A stretch of DNA of 30,650 nt from CAYMAT01 sp964388495 (GTDB lineage: Bacteria > Patescibacteriota > Gracilibacteria > Peribacterales > Peribacteraceae), in contig CAYMAT010000012.1 in assembly GCA_964388495.1 (NCBI GenBank), forward strand, positions 1 through 30,650, read 5' to 3'. The position numbers were made by a program, and so were the translations under genes. The notes beneath the pieces are model-generated. The model did no database searches. It saw only the letters and a list, made by a program, of their open reading frames with translations, and was not told the DNA's origin. Shown one piece after another: positions 22,844 through 30,348 of this stretch (position 1 is the stretch's first letter; each line of letters begins with the position of its first letter).

Positions 22844-22863
22844 AGGGTTTTATAAATCTCTTG

Positions 22864-22869
22864 ATTATA
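22864..22869 (-). promoter_or_regulatory. Extended -10 promoter of the VirD4-like ATPase gene
   Basis: TGG-TATAAT on the minus strand gives a leader of about 14 bases to the GTG. A second -10-like TATAAA at 22854-22849 would give a leaderless transcript. No good -35 box is seen for the first. Confidence 0.55.
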
Positions 22870-22942
22870 CCAGAAAACGCGGCTTCCGGACAGTGTCTTT
22901 TGGCATGGTTAAAAGCATGACAGAAGCCTTTTGGATGGGTAA

Positions 22943-22971
22943 TTGACCGTTTATTAATATTTAATTATAAA
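22943..22971 (+). promoter_or_regulatory. Consensus promoter of the 22978 gene
   Basis: A -35 box TTGACC (22943-22948), a 17-base spacer and a -10 box TATAAA (22966-22971) end six bases before the ATG at 22978, so the transcript should begin on the start codon. This is the clearest leaderless promoter in the window. Confidence 0.75.
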
Positions 22972-22977
22972 ATACAT

Positions 22978-23625
22978 ATGGAAAAGTCTGCACGTGCACT
23001 GTACGAGGAATTTGCGGAATGCGTGAAAAACGAGGATTGGGACAATGCACAGAGAGTGTCCCGTGAGCCCGGCGCACACGGGCTGCAGAAAGACATGCAT
23101 CTTTTGAACACCGCACGCCGCATTGCAAAATCACCGACACTTGAATCAGTGGCACTTGCACAGGACCTTCACCATGAAGCCGTCCTTGTGGAAACCATAC
23201 GGAAGATCAGACAGATCCTGCACGATGCCGCCCATGCACTGCAGGAATCGTGTCACGAACCAGACCCTCAGATGCCACAGAAGCGAAAGGGATTCCGAGA
23301 TGCATTGAAGGAGTACTGCAAAAGAATGTACTGTCCCAATTTCATTGAGGACTTTTCCGCCATCTGCACCTTGTCCGGGCTGCACCCTCCATCGCTGCCC
23401 TTGTCCCAAAAACATTGCCAATTACTGGCACGCCTCTATCAAAAGAAGGTATCCGGATCACAGAAACTGGAACCGTCGTGGAAACTCCGCCTGTCGATGG
23501 GATGCGAGAACGACGATGAACTCCGGTCCATAGCCGCAAGTCTCAATACCGCTCTAATCCCGCTCTCTTGCGGGTGGAAGGTATGCGAAATTCCTGACCA
23601 GGGCTGGCACCTCACCTGCACCTAA
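22978..23625 (+). CDS. Hypothetical helical protein
   Basis: This 215-residue protein is not recognised. It begins with a helical repeat-like stretch (ALYEEFAECVKNEDWDNAQR), contains nine cysteines spread over its length without a CxxC pair, and ends with a more beta-like part (GWKVCEIPDQGWHLTCT). There is no signal peptide or membrane segment. A strong leaderless promoter supports the start. Its stop codon overlaps the stop of the convergent RlpA-like gene in the four bases CTAA, leaving no room for a terminator. Confidence 0.65.
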   Translation: MEKSARALYEEFAECVKNEDWDNAQRVSREPGAHGLQKDMHLLNTARRIAKSPTLESVALAQDLHHEAVLVETIRKIRQILHDAAHALQESCHEPDPQMPQKRKGFRDALKEYCKRMYCPNFIEDFSAICTLSGLHPPSLPLSQKHCQLLARLYQKKVSGSQKLEPSWKLRLSMGCENDDELRSIAASLNTALIPLSCGWKVCEIPDQGWHLTCT

Positions 23626-24686
23626 CCGCAGCGCAGGACATTCATCGTCATCTCGCGCCTTCTCCCGTCCACAGAGCCTACAATGAAGGTGTAGACGCCT
23701 TGAATGGACGGCGTGAACGTAAAGGTCTCATCACGGTTCACCCAATCCTCGGCGCCCAGATGCCCCCCGTCCGGATAGATCACATCGCGCACCACAAAGG
23801 AGCGCGTGGAGCGGAGCGTGAGACTTTCTCCCAACGGGAAGTTCCACGGCACGCCACCGATGAGGCGCGTGTCCCGCGTGATGCGGGTCTGCTTTGCGGG
23901 ACTTTGCGCGCAACCGCCCACGAGTGACGCATCCCCCAGGCGTTCAAAAGTGGCTTTCATGATTCCCGTGCCGCCGTCCGCAATGGCGGAAAAAGCGGCG
24001 ACACTCAGGTCCATGTCGCGCCCCTCCACGTACGGGCCGCGGTCGTTGATGCGCACAACCACCTGCTTCCCCGTGCGCACGCTGGTCACGCGCACCAGGG
24101 TGTTGTAGGGGAGCGTGCGGTGCGCAGCCGTGAGCGCGTACATGTCGAATGTCTCACCAAAGGCCGTGCCTTTTCCTTGGAATTTCTCTCCGTAGTTACT
24201 CACTTCGTGCACTTCTTCTTTGAGGAGCTGATCGAACGTACGCATGAGCGCGGTGAGCTCATCGTCTGTGATCGTATGATCATCGATATGCTTGTTTTCG
24301 GCTTCCCCTTGATAAGAAATCAACTTTCCCATTTGATACTTTTGCAGCAGGGAAACGAGTGTGTCGCCCGAAATCTCCTTGGGTTCGGCCACATTACGCG
24401 TGCGCAGGAGCCACACCAGCGCAGTGCTCAGGTACAACGGTTCATCAGGATGGAATTCAGGATCATCGTTGAGGATGCCGCGTGCTTTGGCATAGGTGAT
24501 CTCGTCATAGCCGGGCGTGCCCTTGCTGACATCCGTGAACGGCGTTTCGCGCACGGACTCCACAGGCCTCCTGATGCTCTGCCAGAGCGTGAGGAACCCT
24601 TCACGGCGGGTGACGGGAGAGGCCGCGAGGGCCGACGCGGGCACGCACCACGCCAAAAGCAGCGTGACAACAATCTTCGCTCTCAT
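23622..24686 (-). CDS. Secreted RlpA-like protein with an SLH-like domain
   Basis: This is a 354-residue secreted cell-wall protein. A signal peptide (1-22, ending ASALAA) is followed by an SLH-like domain at about 45-95 (FTDVSKGTPGYDEITYAKAR), which may attach it to the wall. The RlpA double-psi beta-barrel at about 165-250 has GKGTAFGETFDMYALTAAHR and VVRINDRGPYVEGRDMDLS, retaining the conserved NDRGPY...DLS. RlpA proteins bind or cut denuded glycan strands. A further beta-rich C-terminal domain (about 265-354) replaces the SPOR domain found in proteobacterial RlpA. The start at 24686 has a TATCAT -10 giving a two-base leader. It lies just downstream of the 3D-domain gene, with related function. 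Confidence 0.85.
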   Translation of the reverse strand: MRAKIVVTLLLAWCVPASALAASPVTRREGFLTLWQSIRRPVESVRETPFTDVSKGTPGYDEITYAKARGILNDDPEFHPDEPLYLSTALVWLLRTRNVAEPKEISGDTLVSLLQKYQMGKLISYQGEAENKHIDDHTITDDELTALMRTFDQLLKEEVHEVSNYGEKFQGKGTAFGETFDMYALTAAHRTLPYNTLVRVTSVRTGKQVVVRINDRGPYVEGRDMDLSVAAFSAIADGGTGIMKATFERLGDASLVGGCAQSPAKQTRITRDTRLIGGVPWNFPLGESLTLRSTRSFVVRDVIYPDGGHLGAEDWVNRDETFTFTPSIQGVYTFIVGSVDGRRREMTMNVLRCG

Positions 24687-24694
24687 AGGTTGCG

Positions 24695-24700
24695 ATGATA
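24695..24700 (-). promoter_or_regulatory. Extended -10 promoter of the RlpA-like gene
   Basis: TGG-TATCAT on the minus strand is followed by eight bases and the ATG at 24686. An AGGAGG (24716-24711) lies 24 bases before the start, too far for a ribosome binding site. Confidence 0.4.
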
Positions 24701-24716
24701 CCAGAAGAGTCCTCCT

Positions 24717-26096
24717 TTAGAGAGCGCTCACGCCCTTTTCCCGCACAAGGCGCAACGCCTCGGTTCTCTGCGCCCGCCGGATGCTGGCAAGCGTTGCGGG
24801 GCCAACCACGCCGGAGCCTTTTTGGCTGTCCGTGGCGATAATACCCGCGGCTACCTGATAAGCCTTGAGGGCCTTTTCCGTTCGCTGGCCAAAAGTCCCT
24901 GTCTGGTCTTTGGGCTCCAGGAATTTCTTCCGGATGAGGAAGGCCTGCAGGGTGCGCACATCCTTGCCCGCGTCCCCCTTGCTCAGCGTGCGGCTGAGGA
25001 AGTATCCCTTCTGCGTGAGCTGGATGATCAGCTGATGTTCGGCGATGAGTTCCTGCGACATCTTGACGGTCAGCGCCCTGCGCCATGCGGTATTGAGGGC
25101 GCGGCGGGTGTTGGGACCTATGCGTCCCGCCCCTGGCGCATGATCACCGGCAATCAGTCCGCTCGTGACCTGGAACCGCGCCACTGCCGCTTTGAGTTTG
25201 TCGTCATAGACACCGTTTGTTCTGCCGTTGTAGTAACCCAAAAAACGCAGCAGGCGCTGGGCAGACGACACGCGCGCCTTGGAGCTTCCCGGTCCCATCA
25301 CCGCATCAATGGGTTCCACCGCTTTGGCGCGTTTGGCGGCCGCTTCCAGTAGGCCGGCGGATTCCTCCGTCAGCCGGTCGCTGGGGGCAGTGCTGCCCAT
25401 GTCCTTGAGGAACGACGCGAGTGCGGCCTGGGAGTCGGGCCCAAAGAAACCGGTGACAGAACGGTCAAAGTATCCGATCTCCTTGAGCTTCTCCTGCAGA
25501 AACTCCGCAGAGGCCGTGCGGTCCCCCGCCTTCACCGCAAGATCGAACGTGGTTGTGCCCTCTGTTACGTAGGGGCGGATCTTGTCCGGCGGCGAAGGCA
25601 GCGACGCCAGATCCATTTTCTCCGCGGGCATGGCGGAACCTGCGGGATACACCGTTGCCGTCACTTCCTGCACACCAAACGCCAGAGCGCGCGCCAGGCC
25701 CTCCTCCCCTTCCCCCACCCACAGATCAATGCGATGCGTGTCCGACCATTCATTGATGGCCCCGCCGCGGTCATGCACCGTCACGGTGCCGATGCCGGGG
25801 AGCACCAACCGCGTGCCGAAGGGATAGGTCTTGGGCGCTGCGGCCATACCCGGATATACCGGCGTCCCGTCGGCCCCGCGGATGCCGTTGCCATTGAGAA
25901 TGGCATCGTCCGCAAACGAGCCCTTCACGTAGCAGCACTGCGTGGGCTTGGGCGAGTAGTAGGCGGTGATGGTGACATGCTGCGTGAACGGCTTCTGCGC
26001 CTGCATCAGCGCGTCCGTATCCGTTACAGCTCCCGCCGTCCCGGGCAATGTCATGAGGACCGCAAGGAGAATGGTTATGTATGTTTTTTTGGACAT
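24717..26096 (-). CDS. Secreted 3D-domain protein with three peptidoglycan-binding repeats
   Basis: This is a predicted cell-wall hydrolase of 459 residues. A signal peptide (1-23, ending GTAGA) is followed by a 3D domain (about 40-150) that shares the fold of MltA and RlpA. Its conserved aspartates appear in VHDRGGAINEWSD and HRIDLWVG, the pattern of catalytic 3D domains in lytic transglycosylases and Rpf2/Sps-like proteins. Three PG_binding_1-type repeats follow at about 195-235, 277-335 and 378-440 (LQEKLKEIGYFDRSVTGFFG; LLRFLGYYNGRTNGVYDDKL; LQAFLIRKKFLEPKDQTGTF). The ATG at 26096 is exactly where the predicted transcript begins. It is divergent from the PNPOx-like gene. Confidence 0.87.
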   Translation of the reverse strand: MSKKTYITILLAVLMTLPGTAGAVTDTDALMQAQKPFTQHVTITAYYSPKPTQCCYVKGSFADDAILNGNGIRGADGTPVYPGMAAAPKTYPFGTRLVLPGIGTVTVHDRGGAINEWSDTHRIDLWVGEGEEGLARALAFGVQEVTATVYPAGSAMPAEKMDLASLPSPPDKIRPYVTEGTTTFDLAVKAGDRTASAEFLQEKLKEIGYFDRSVTGFFGPDSQAALASFLKDMGSTAPSDRLTEESAGLLEAAAKRAKAVEPIDAVMGPGSSKARVSSAQRLLRFLGYYNGRTNGVYDDKLKAAVARFQVTSGLIAGDHAPGAGRIGPNTRRALNTAWRRALTVKMSQELIAEHQLIIQLTQKGYFLSRTLSKGDAGKDVRTLQAFLIRKKFLEPKDQTGTFGQRTEKALKAYQVAAGIIATDSQKGSGVVGPATLASIRRAQRTEALRLVREKGVSAL

Positions 26097-26102
26097 CGGA
26101 AT

Positions 26103-26131
26103 ATTGTATCACAAAAAGTTTTTCCTGTCTT
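26103..26131 (-). promoter_or_regulatory. Promoter of the 3D-domain gene
   Basis: On the minus strand there is AAGACA (26131-26126), a 17-base spacer and TACAAT (26108-26103). The seventh base after the -10 is the A of the ATG at 26096, predicting a leaderless mRNA. Confidence 0.55.
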
Positions 26132-26168
26132 GTCTTGTAGAAAAGAAAGTAAAACAGCGAAAGCGGAC

Positions 26169-26174
26169 TATACT
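26169..26174 (+). promoter_or_regulatory. -10 box of the PNPOx-like gene
   Basis: TATACT ends six bases before the ATG at 26181, so the transcript should start on the ATG. The -35 region is poor. It shares an 84-base divergent gap with the promoter at 26103-26131. Confidence 0.5.
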
Positions 26175-26180
26175 GTGATC

Positions 26181-26648
26181 ATGCAGGACCTGACACAGGC
26201 AGACATGGAGGCCGTCCTGAAGGCGCACAATATCGGCACGCTGGCGTGCGTCATGAAGGGGAAACCGTTCCAGTTTCCCATGGCGTACGTGTATGCCCAC
26301 GGCGCCCTGTACGGCCAGACCCTGGAAGGCTTTAAAACCGATGTGCTCCACAAAAATCCGGAGGTCTGTTTCTCCGTGGTGGAAAAGCACGACAACGGTT
26401 GGCGCAGCGTGCTCTGTTTTGGTGAATACGAGGAGCTGGATTTTGCAAAAGTGCACGCGCGCGAGGTGAAGGAAGCCGTCACCGTGCTCTTCCGCACACT
26501 GCGCTCCATACAGAAATTCCTGGGGATTGAGGTGCTGGTCTCCACCGCCACGGGGACGCCGCTGCCCATGTCCATGAACGGACGCAAGAGCGTCCTGTTC
26601 CGCATACCCGTGCGGGAGATGACGGGCAAACGCGGAGGAGCGAAATAA
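26181..26648 (+). CDS. Pyridoxamine-5'-phosphate oxidase-like (split beta-barrel) flavoprotein
   Basis: The 155 residues fit the PNPOx-like FMN-binding split barrel fold: an N-terminal helix (TQADMEAVLKAHNIGTLACV), then strands FQFPMAYVYAHGALYGQT and VCFSVVEKHDNGWRSVLCFG. Members of this broad family bind FMN, F420 or heme, and the substrate cannot be told. The arrangement is closer to the nitroimidazole-resistance/general flavin-binding type than to true PdxH, because no PdxH C-terminal motif is seen. The reading frame extends further upstream, but the start at 26181 is set by the TATACT box and by where homology begins. Confidence 0.75.
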   Translation: MQDLTQADMEAVLKAHNIGTLACVMKGKPFQFPMAYVYAHGALYGQTLEGFKTDVLHKNPEVCFSVVEKHDNGWRSVLCFGEYEELDFAKVHAREVKEAVTVLFRTLRSIQKFLGIEVLVSTATGTPLPMSMNGRKSVLFRIPVREMTGKRGGAK

Positions 26649-26666
26649 TCCCGGAATCGAACGGAC

Positions 26667-27662
26667 TCACACACCCACAAACACCATCTCCTCCACACGC
26701 ATCCCAAAGCGACCCGGGAAATAGACTCCGGGCTCCACGGCAATGACTTCCCCCGGAAGCAGCTTTGCATCCGTCGCCTTGGAACTGAGCATCACGCCCT
26801 CGTGCACATCCAATCCCACCCCGTGTCCCAGAGCGTGCGTGAAGAACTCATCCACACCCTCCTCGGCCAAAATATCCCTGGCTAGACGGTCAAGTGCCTG
26901 CACGGAAGCCCCCGGAACCGCGGCATCCATGACCGCATCACGCGCGCGGCAGAGCACGGAATACATGCGCTCCTGCAAACGCGTTGCGGAACCGGTGAAA
27001 AACACCTCGCTGAGGTCCCCGCAGTACCCGCGGTATTTCACCCCCACGTCAATCTGCACAATGTTCCCTTTCTGCAGCGGGCGCGGGGTGGAACGGTGGT
27101 GCGGCATGCTGGTGTGCGTACCAAAGGCGACGATGGGTTCAAACGAAAGCCCCTCCGCCCCCAGCTCCAGAGACCACATCAGCAGCTGACGGGCGATACG
27201 CTCCTCCGTGACCCCTTTGCGCAGGAGCGAGGGGACGCGGCGCAAAAGTTCCTTGGTCATCTTCTGCGCGCGGCGGAGGATCCGCAGCTCTTCCGGGTCC
27301 TTCTGCCGGCGGAAGGCCTGCAAAATTCCGGCCGTCTGCACGAACATTGTGCGGGGATAGCGTTTTTTCCACGCGGTTTTCCGGAGCACCGTCACGTCCT
27401 CGGCCTCAAATCCGCAGCGGGGAATATCGCGGAAGAGCTTCTCCGCCTCCCCAATATCGCGCACCGCGCATCGCTGAGCGGACTGCTCCGCTTTTTCCCG
27501 GTACCGGGAGTCCACAAACAGCGTGAAGCGCCGGGGTTGGGCAAGCAGGAAACCCGCCGAGAGATCCAATCCCGTGAGGTAGCGGATATTGGTCAGGTTC
27601 GTGACCAAAAACGCCTCGCAATCGGCGTGTTTAAGCAGGGCGGAAGGCGTATTCGGACGCAT
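26667..27662 (-). CDS. M24-family metallopeptidase (Xaa-Pro aminopeptidase/dipeptidase)
   Basis: This is a creatinase-fold peptidase that removes or splits N-terminal residues next to proline. The N-terminal domain (1-120) is a creatinase-N type (LVTNLTNIRYLTGLDLSAGF). The catalytic domain keeps all five metal ligands: Asp in VQIDVG (near 204), Asp in YCGDLSE (near 214), His in HALGHGVGLD (near 276), Glu in AVEPGVYF (near 309) and Glu in RVEEMV (near 321). The length of 331 residues is near the PepQ/YqhT group. A TACCCT -10 ends eight bases before the ATG, giving a leader of about one base. Confidence 0.93.
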   Translation of the reverse strand: MRPNTPSALLKHADCEAFLVTNLTNIRYLTGLDLSAGFLLAQPRRFTLFVDSRYREKAEQSAQRCAVRDIGEAEKLFRDIPRCGFEAEDVTVLRKTAWKKRYPRTMFVQTAGILQAFRRQKDPEELRILRRAQKMTKELLRRVPSLLRKGVTEERIARQLLMWSLELGAEGLSFEPIVAFGTHTSMPHHRSTPRPLQKGNIVQIDVGVKYRGYCGDLSEVFFTGSATRLQERMYSVLCRARDAVMDAAVPGASVQALDRLARDILAEEGVDEFFTHALGHGVGLDVHEGVMLSSKATDAKLLPGEVIAVEPGVYFPGRFGMRVEEMVFVGV

Positions 27663-27669
27663 GGAAATA

Positions 27670-27675
27670 AGGGTA
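27670..27675 (-). promoter_or_regulatory. Putative extended -10 of the M24 peptidase gene
   Basis: TACCCT, preceded by GGC on the minus strand, would start transcription about one base before the ATG at 27662. The box is weak. Confidence 0.3.
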
Positions 27676-27696
27676 GCCGAAATCGGACCTTTCTGC

Positions 27697-27702
27697 TATA
27701 AT
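27697..27702 (+). promoter_or_regulatory. Extended -10 promoter of the VirB2-like/PKD operon
   Basis: TGC-TATAAT is a perfect extended -10 box. The predicted leader to the ATG at 27736 is about 27 bases, pyrimidine-rich before the start and without a Shine-Dalgarno. Confidence 0.65.
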
Positions 27703-27735
27703 ATAAGGAAACATTCACTCCATTCCCGCTCCCCC

Positions 27736-28068
27736 ATGTTCGCACTGATTGAGAAAGCGTACGCACAGGTATTCAACGGCCCGGGACTCCAGGGCGGAGT
27801 GGACGTGGCCGCCACGGTGGAAGGCCCCCTGCACGGCACCCCGCGCGAGATCATCCTGACCTACCTGTACGCCGTGCTCAGCTTTGTGGCGCTCATCGCC
27901 GTGGTGATGATCGTCATGGCCGGCGTCATCCTGCTCATCAGCGCAGGCCGCGACGACTGGAAGGACTGGAGCAAGAAAATCATCCTCTATACCGTCATCG
28001 GGCTCATCATCATCCTCATTGCCCGTCTTCTTGTGGGGTTCCTGCTCTACGGGCTGCCCAACATCTGA
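27736..28068 (+). CDS. VirB2/TrbC-like small two-helix membrane protein
   Basis: This 110-residue protein has a short N-terminal part (FALIEKAYAQVFNGPGLQGG) and two long hydrophobic helices (about 47-73 and 84-107) separated by a short charged loop (SAGRDDWKDWSKK). This layout, with a small residue-rich first helix and a lysine-rich turn, matches VirB2/TrbC-type pilin-like proteins of type IV systems, which in CPR genomes are often found as stand-alone genes. There is no identifiable signal-peptidase processing. The stop overlaps the next ATG (TGATG), so translation is probably coupled. Assignment to VirB2/TrbC rests on topology and loop pattern. Confidence 0.65.
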   Translation: MFALIEKAYAQVFNGPGLQGGVDVAATVEGPLHGTPREIILTYLYAVLSFVALIAVVMIVMAGVILLISAGRDDWKDWSKKIILYTVIGLIIILIARLLVGFLLYGLPNI

Positions 28069-30347
28069 TGCGCAGACTCATCGCCGCCGCCGGCATCGCC
28101 ATGCTCGCCACCGCGGGCGCGGCGTTTGCGGGCTTCGTGCCGCGCAATGACTCCGCAGAACGCACGCTCATGATCGGCGACGTGCTGGAAATTGTGGCGG
28201 TGACGCCGGAGAATGCCGCCTACGGATGGGTACTGACGCGGGACGGCCAGTTTGTGGAAGCGGGACGAGACCGTGTTTTCCGCACGCGCCTGACACAACC
28301 GGGCAAGTACCTGCTGGAAGGGAGCATGCGCACCACGGAGGGGGAAAACCGCCTGACCATGAACGTGACGGCGCTTCCGCTTGCCGGGGGTTCGGCATCG
28401 TCCGCTCCGGACACCGCGGATATCGCCGTAGTGGACGGACTTCTGAACCCCGTCACCACGCTGACGCCCGCAGGATGGGTGAATGCGGAAATCCGCACGG
28501 ACCTGAATCCCTCCGTGGATACCGACGGTGACGGTAATCCCGGTAATGACCAGGATCTGGCCGATACCCTGTTTTCCCGGGAACACAACACGGTCAGCCT
28601 GTGGTTTGCGGAGGTTCCCGCGGAGCCCCTTGCCCTCTCCACCACCGCCCAGGACGGCACTACCGTCACCCAGCGGCCCAGCGGTGATTCCGCAGTACCC
28701 GTCACCGGAACCGACAGCATCGAGACGGGGGATGAACTGCATGGCACACTTCGCTTTGTCTTCCCGCTGCCTGCGGACGTGCGCCCGGAAGACATCCTGT
28801 ACCAGTGGGATTTTGGCGATGGCGGCATGAGCTTTACCGACGCGCCCGTCCACAAGTACGCCCGCAACGGCGACTTCACGGTCAGCGTGACGGTGCGGCA
28901 ACTGTCCACGGCGAATGTCATGGCGCAGGGGCAAACCACGGTGAGCATCAAGGACGCCGTACCGGCCCCCGCCTCCTCCCAGAGCTCCGCGGCAGAGCAG
29001 AGCAGCGTGCCTGCACCCGCGCAATCATCCGCACCGGCAGTGCCGACAGGGGCAACGTCCGGCGCAGGGGATGCCGTGCTGCTCATCGTCAAGCTGACGC
29101 TCGTCCTGCTGGCCGCCATAGTACTAGGGGTGTTTGCCGTATGGGCCGGCCGCCGCTTCCTGCGCAGGGAAAGCCGACTGCAAAAAACATTGGCCGACGC
29201 GGAGGCGATGCTGGTGACCGGCAAGGACACGCGCAGTGCCGCGGAAGTGGTGGAAGCACCTCCCCCGCCCATGACACTGCGGAAATCGGCCGAGGAGACG
29301 GCGTCCGCTACGGAAACCGAAATCACTGAACCCGCAGAGCAAGCAGATCTCGGCGCTCCTGCAGAGGAAGCCACGCCTCCATGGCTGCAGCACGGACTGG
29401 AAATGGCCAAAGACCTCCCCGGCGCACCCGTGCAGCAACCGGAACCCGCCCTGGAAACACCGGAGCCCGCCATGGATTCCGCATCGGAAACTGCTCCAGC
29501 GGAAACCCCTGCCCCTGAATCCGCGCCGGAGCAGGCAAGCACACCCTCTCCGGAACCCGCGGCGGAGGCAATGCCTGCAACAGAAGAGCTTCCGCCCTGG
29601 CTGCAGAATGCGCCGGAGGAGCCTGCAGACCAACCCGCACAGGACGCGCAGCCCATTCTGGAATCTGCGGCCCCGGAACCGACACCCGCTCCGCAGCCGC
29701 TTCCCGCCGCACCGCAGGAACCTGGACCGGCGGACACGGTGACGGAAGCACCCGTCGCGCAACCCGCGGCACCGGTCACGGAAACTACAGCTCCCACCAT
29801 AGCGCAACCCGCGGCTCAGGCACCGGAGACCCCGCCCGCCGTGGCCCAACCGGCTCCCGCAGCCGGTCCCCCGGATTCCGCTGGCCCCATCGCCACGCTG
29901 GCCGCTTCCGCCCCCACTGCCATCCCCGCCGCTCCATCCCCGGCAGCAACCCTGGATGCCGAACGCCTGGAGCGTGAACGGGAACGCAAGCGCCGCAAGC
30001 GCCAGCGCTACCGGGAGAACCTGAAAAAGCGTCAGGCGGAGGAGAAGATCCCCAAAACGTCACCGCCCCCCACGGACAATCGCGCCCCTGTCGTATCCGC
30101 CGCAGTCGCTCCCGCTTCCCTCACGGCCGCCCCCACTCCTCCTCAGGCACCGGCACCAGAACCCCAACCCTCGGCGCCGTCTCTTGCCCCGACGGATGTC
30201 AAAACCGAACCTCAGGATATTCCACCGCTGGAACCGCAAGCACACACAACCGCTGCGGCAAATCGTCCGGATGACCAGGTGGCATTCGTGATCAAGGCGG
30301 ACAGCATCTCTCAAGACACCCCTCCCCCTCCGGCACCGCAGCCGTGA
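28068..30347 (+). CDS. PKD-domain membrane protein with a long Pro/Ala-rich cytoplasmic tail
   Basis: This 759-residue protein has a signal peptide (1-21, ending GAAFA), an extracellular beta-rich region with an acidic calcium-site-like stretch (DTDGDGNPGNDQD), a PKD domain at about 243-283 (YQWDFGDGGMSFTDAPVHKY) and a Ser/Ala-rich stalk. One membrane helix lies at about 336-361. The remaining about 400 residues should be cytoplasmic and are rich in Pro, Ala, Glu and Gln. Within the tail, the motif PPWLQ occurs twice (near 437 and 509), and a strongly basic helix (ERERERKRRKRQRYRENLKK) lies near 640-660. PKD domains mediate binding to surfaces or glycans. The tail motifs look like docking sites for a cytoplasmic partner. 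No enzyme domain is seen. Confidence 0.75.
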   Translation: MRRLIAAAGIAMLATAGAAFAGFVPRNDSAERTLMIGDVLEIVAVTPENAAYGWVLTRDGQFVEAGRDRVFRTRLTQPGKYLLEGSMRTTEGENRLTMNVTALPLAGGSASSAPDTADIAVVDGLLNPVTTLTPAGWVNAEIRTDLNPSVDTDGDGNPGNDQDLADTLFSREHNTVSLWFAEVPAEPLALSTTAQDGTTVTQRPSGDSAVPVTGTDSIETGDELHGTLRFVFPLPADVRPEDILYQWDFGDGGMSFTDAPVHKYARNGDFTVSVTVRQLSTANVMAQGQTTVSIKDAVPAPASSQSSAAEQSSVPAPAQSSAPAVPTGATSGAGDAVLLIVKLTLVLLAAIVLGVFAVWAGRRFLRRESRLQKTLADAEAMLVTGKDTRSAAEVVEAPPPPMTLRKSAEETASATETEITEPAEQADLGAPAEEATPPWLQHGLEMAKDLPGAPVQQPEPALETPEPAMDSASETAPAETPAPESAPEQASTPSPEPAAEAMPATEELPPWLQNAPEEPADQPAQDAQPILESAAPEPTPAPQPLPAAPQEPGPADTVTEAPVAQPAAPVTETTAPTIAQPAAQAPETPPAVAQPAPAAGPPDSAGPIATLAASAPTAIPAAPSPAATLDAERLERERERKRRKRQRYRENLKKRQAEEKIPKTSPPPTDNRAPVVSAAVAPASLTAAPTPPQAPAPEPQPSAPSLAPTDVKTEPQDIPPLEPQAHTTAAANRPDDQVAFVIKADSISQDTPPPPAPQP

Positions 30348-30348
30348 A

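Noticed and set aside
20420..22855. An open frame of 811 codons on the plus strand opposite the VirD4-like ATPase.
   Set aside because: It is the mirror of a GC-rich coding frame. Its translation is low-complexity (His, Val, Leu, Glu, Asp and Arg rich) without domains, and the ATPase on the other strand has clear Walker motifs.
24711..24716. AGGAGG as a Shine-Dalgarno for the RlpA-like gene.
   Set aside because: It lies 24 bases before the start codon, too far, and a -10 box lies between it and the ATG.
28220..29800. A minus-strand frame of 526 codons opposite the PKD protein, rich in Ser, Gly, Ala and Val.
   Set aside because: It mirrors the Pro/Ala-rich codons of the PKD gene. The plus-strand protein has a signal peptide, PKD domain and membrane helix in order.
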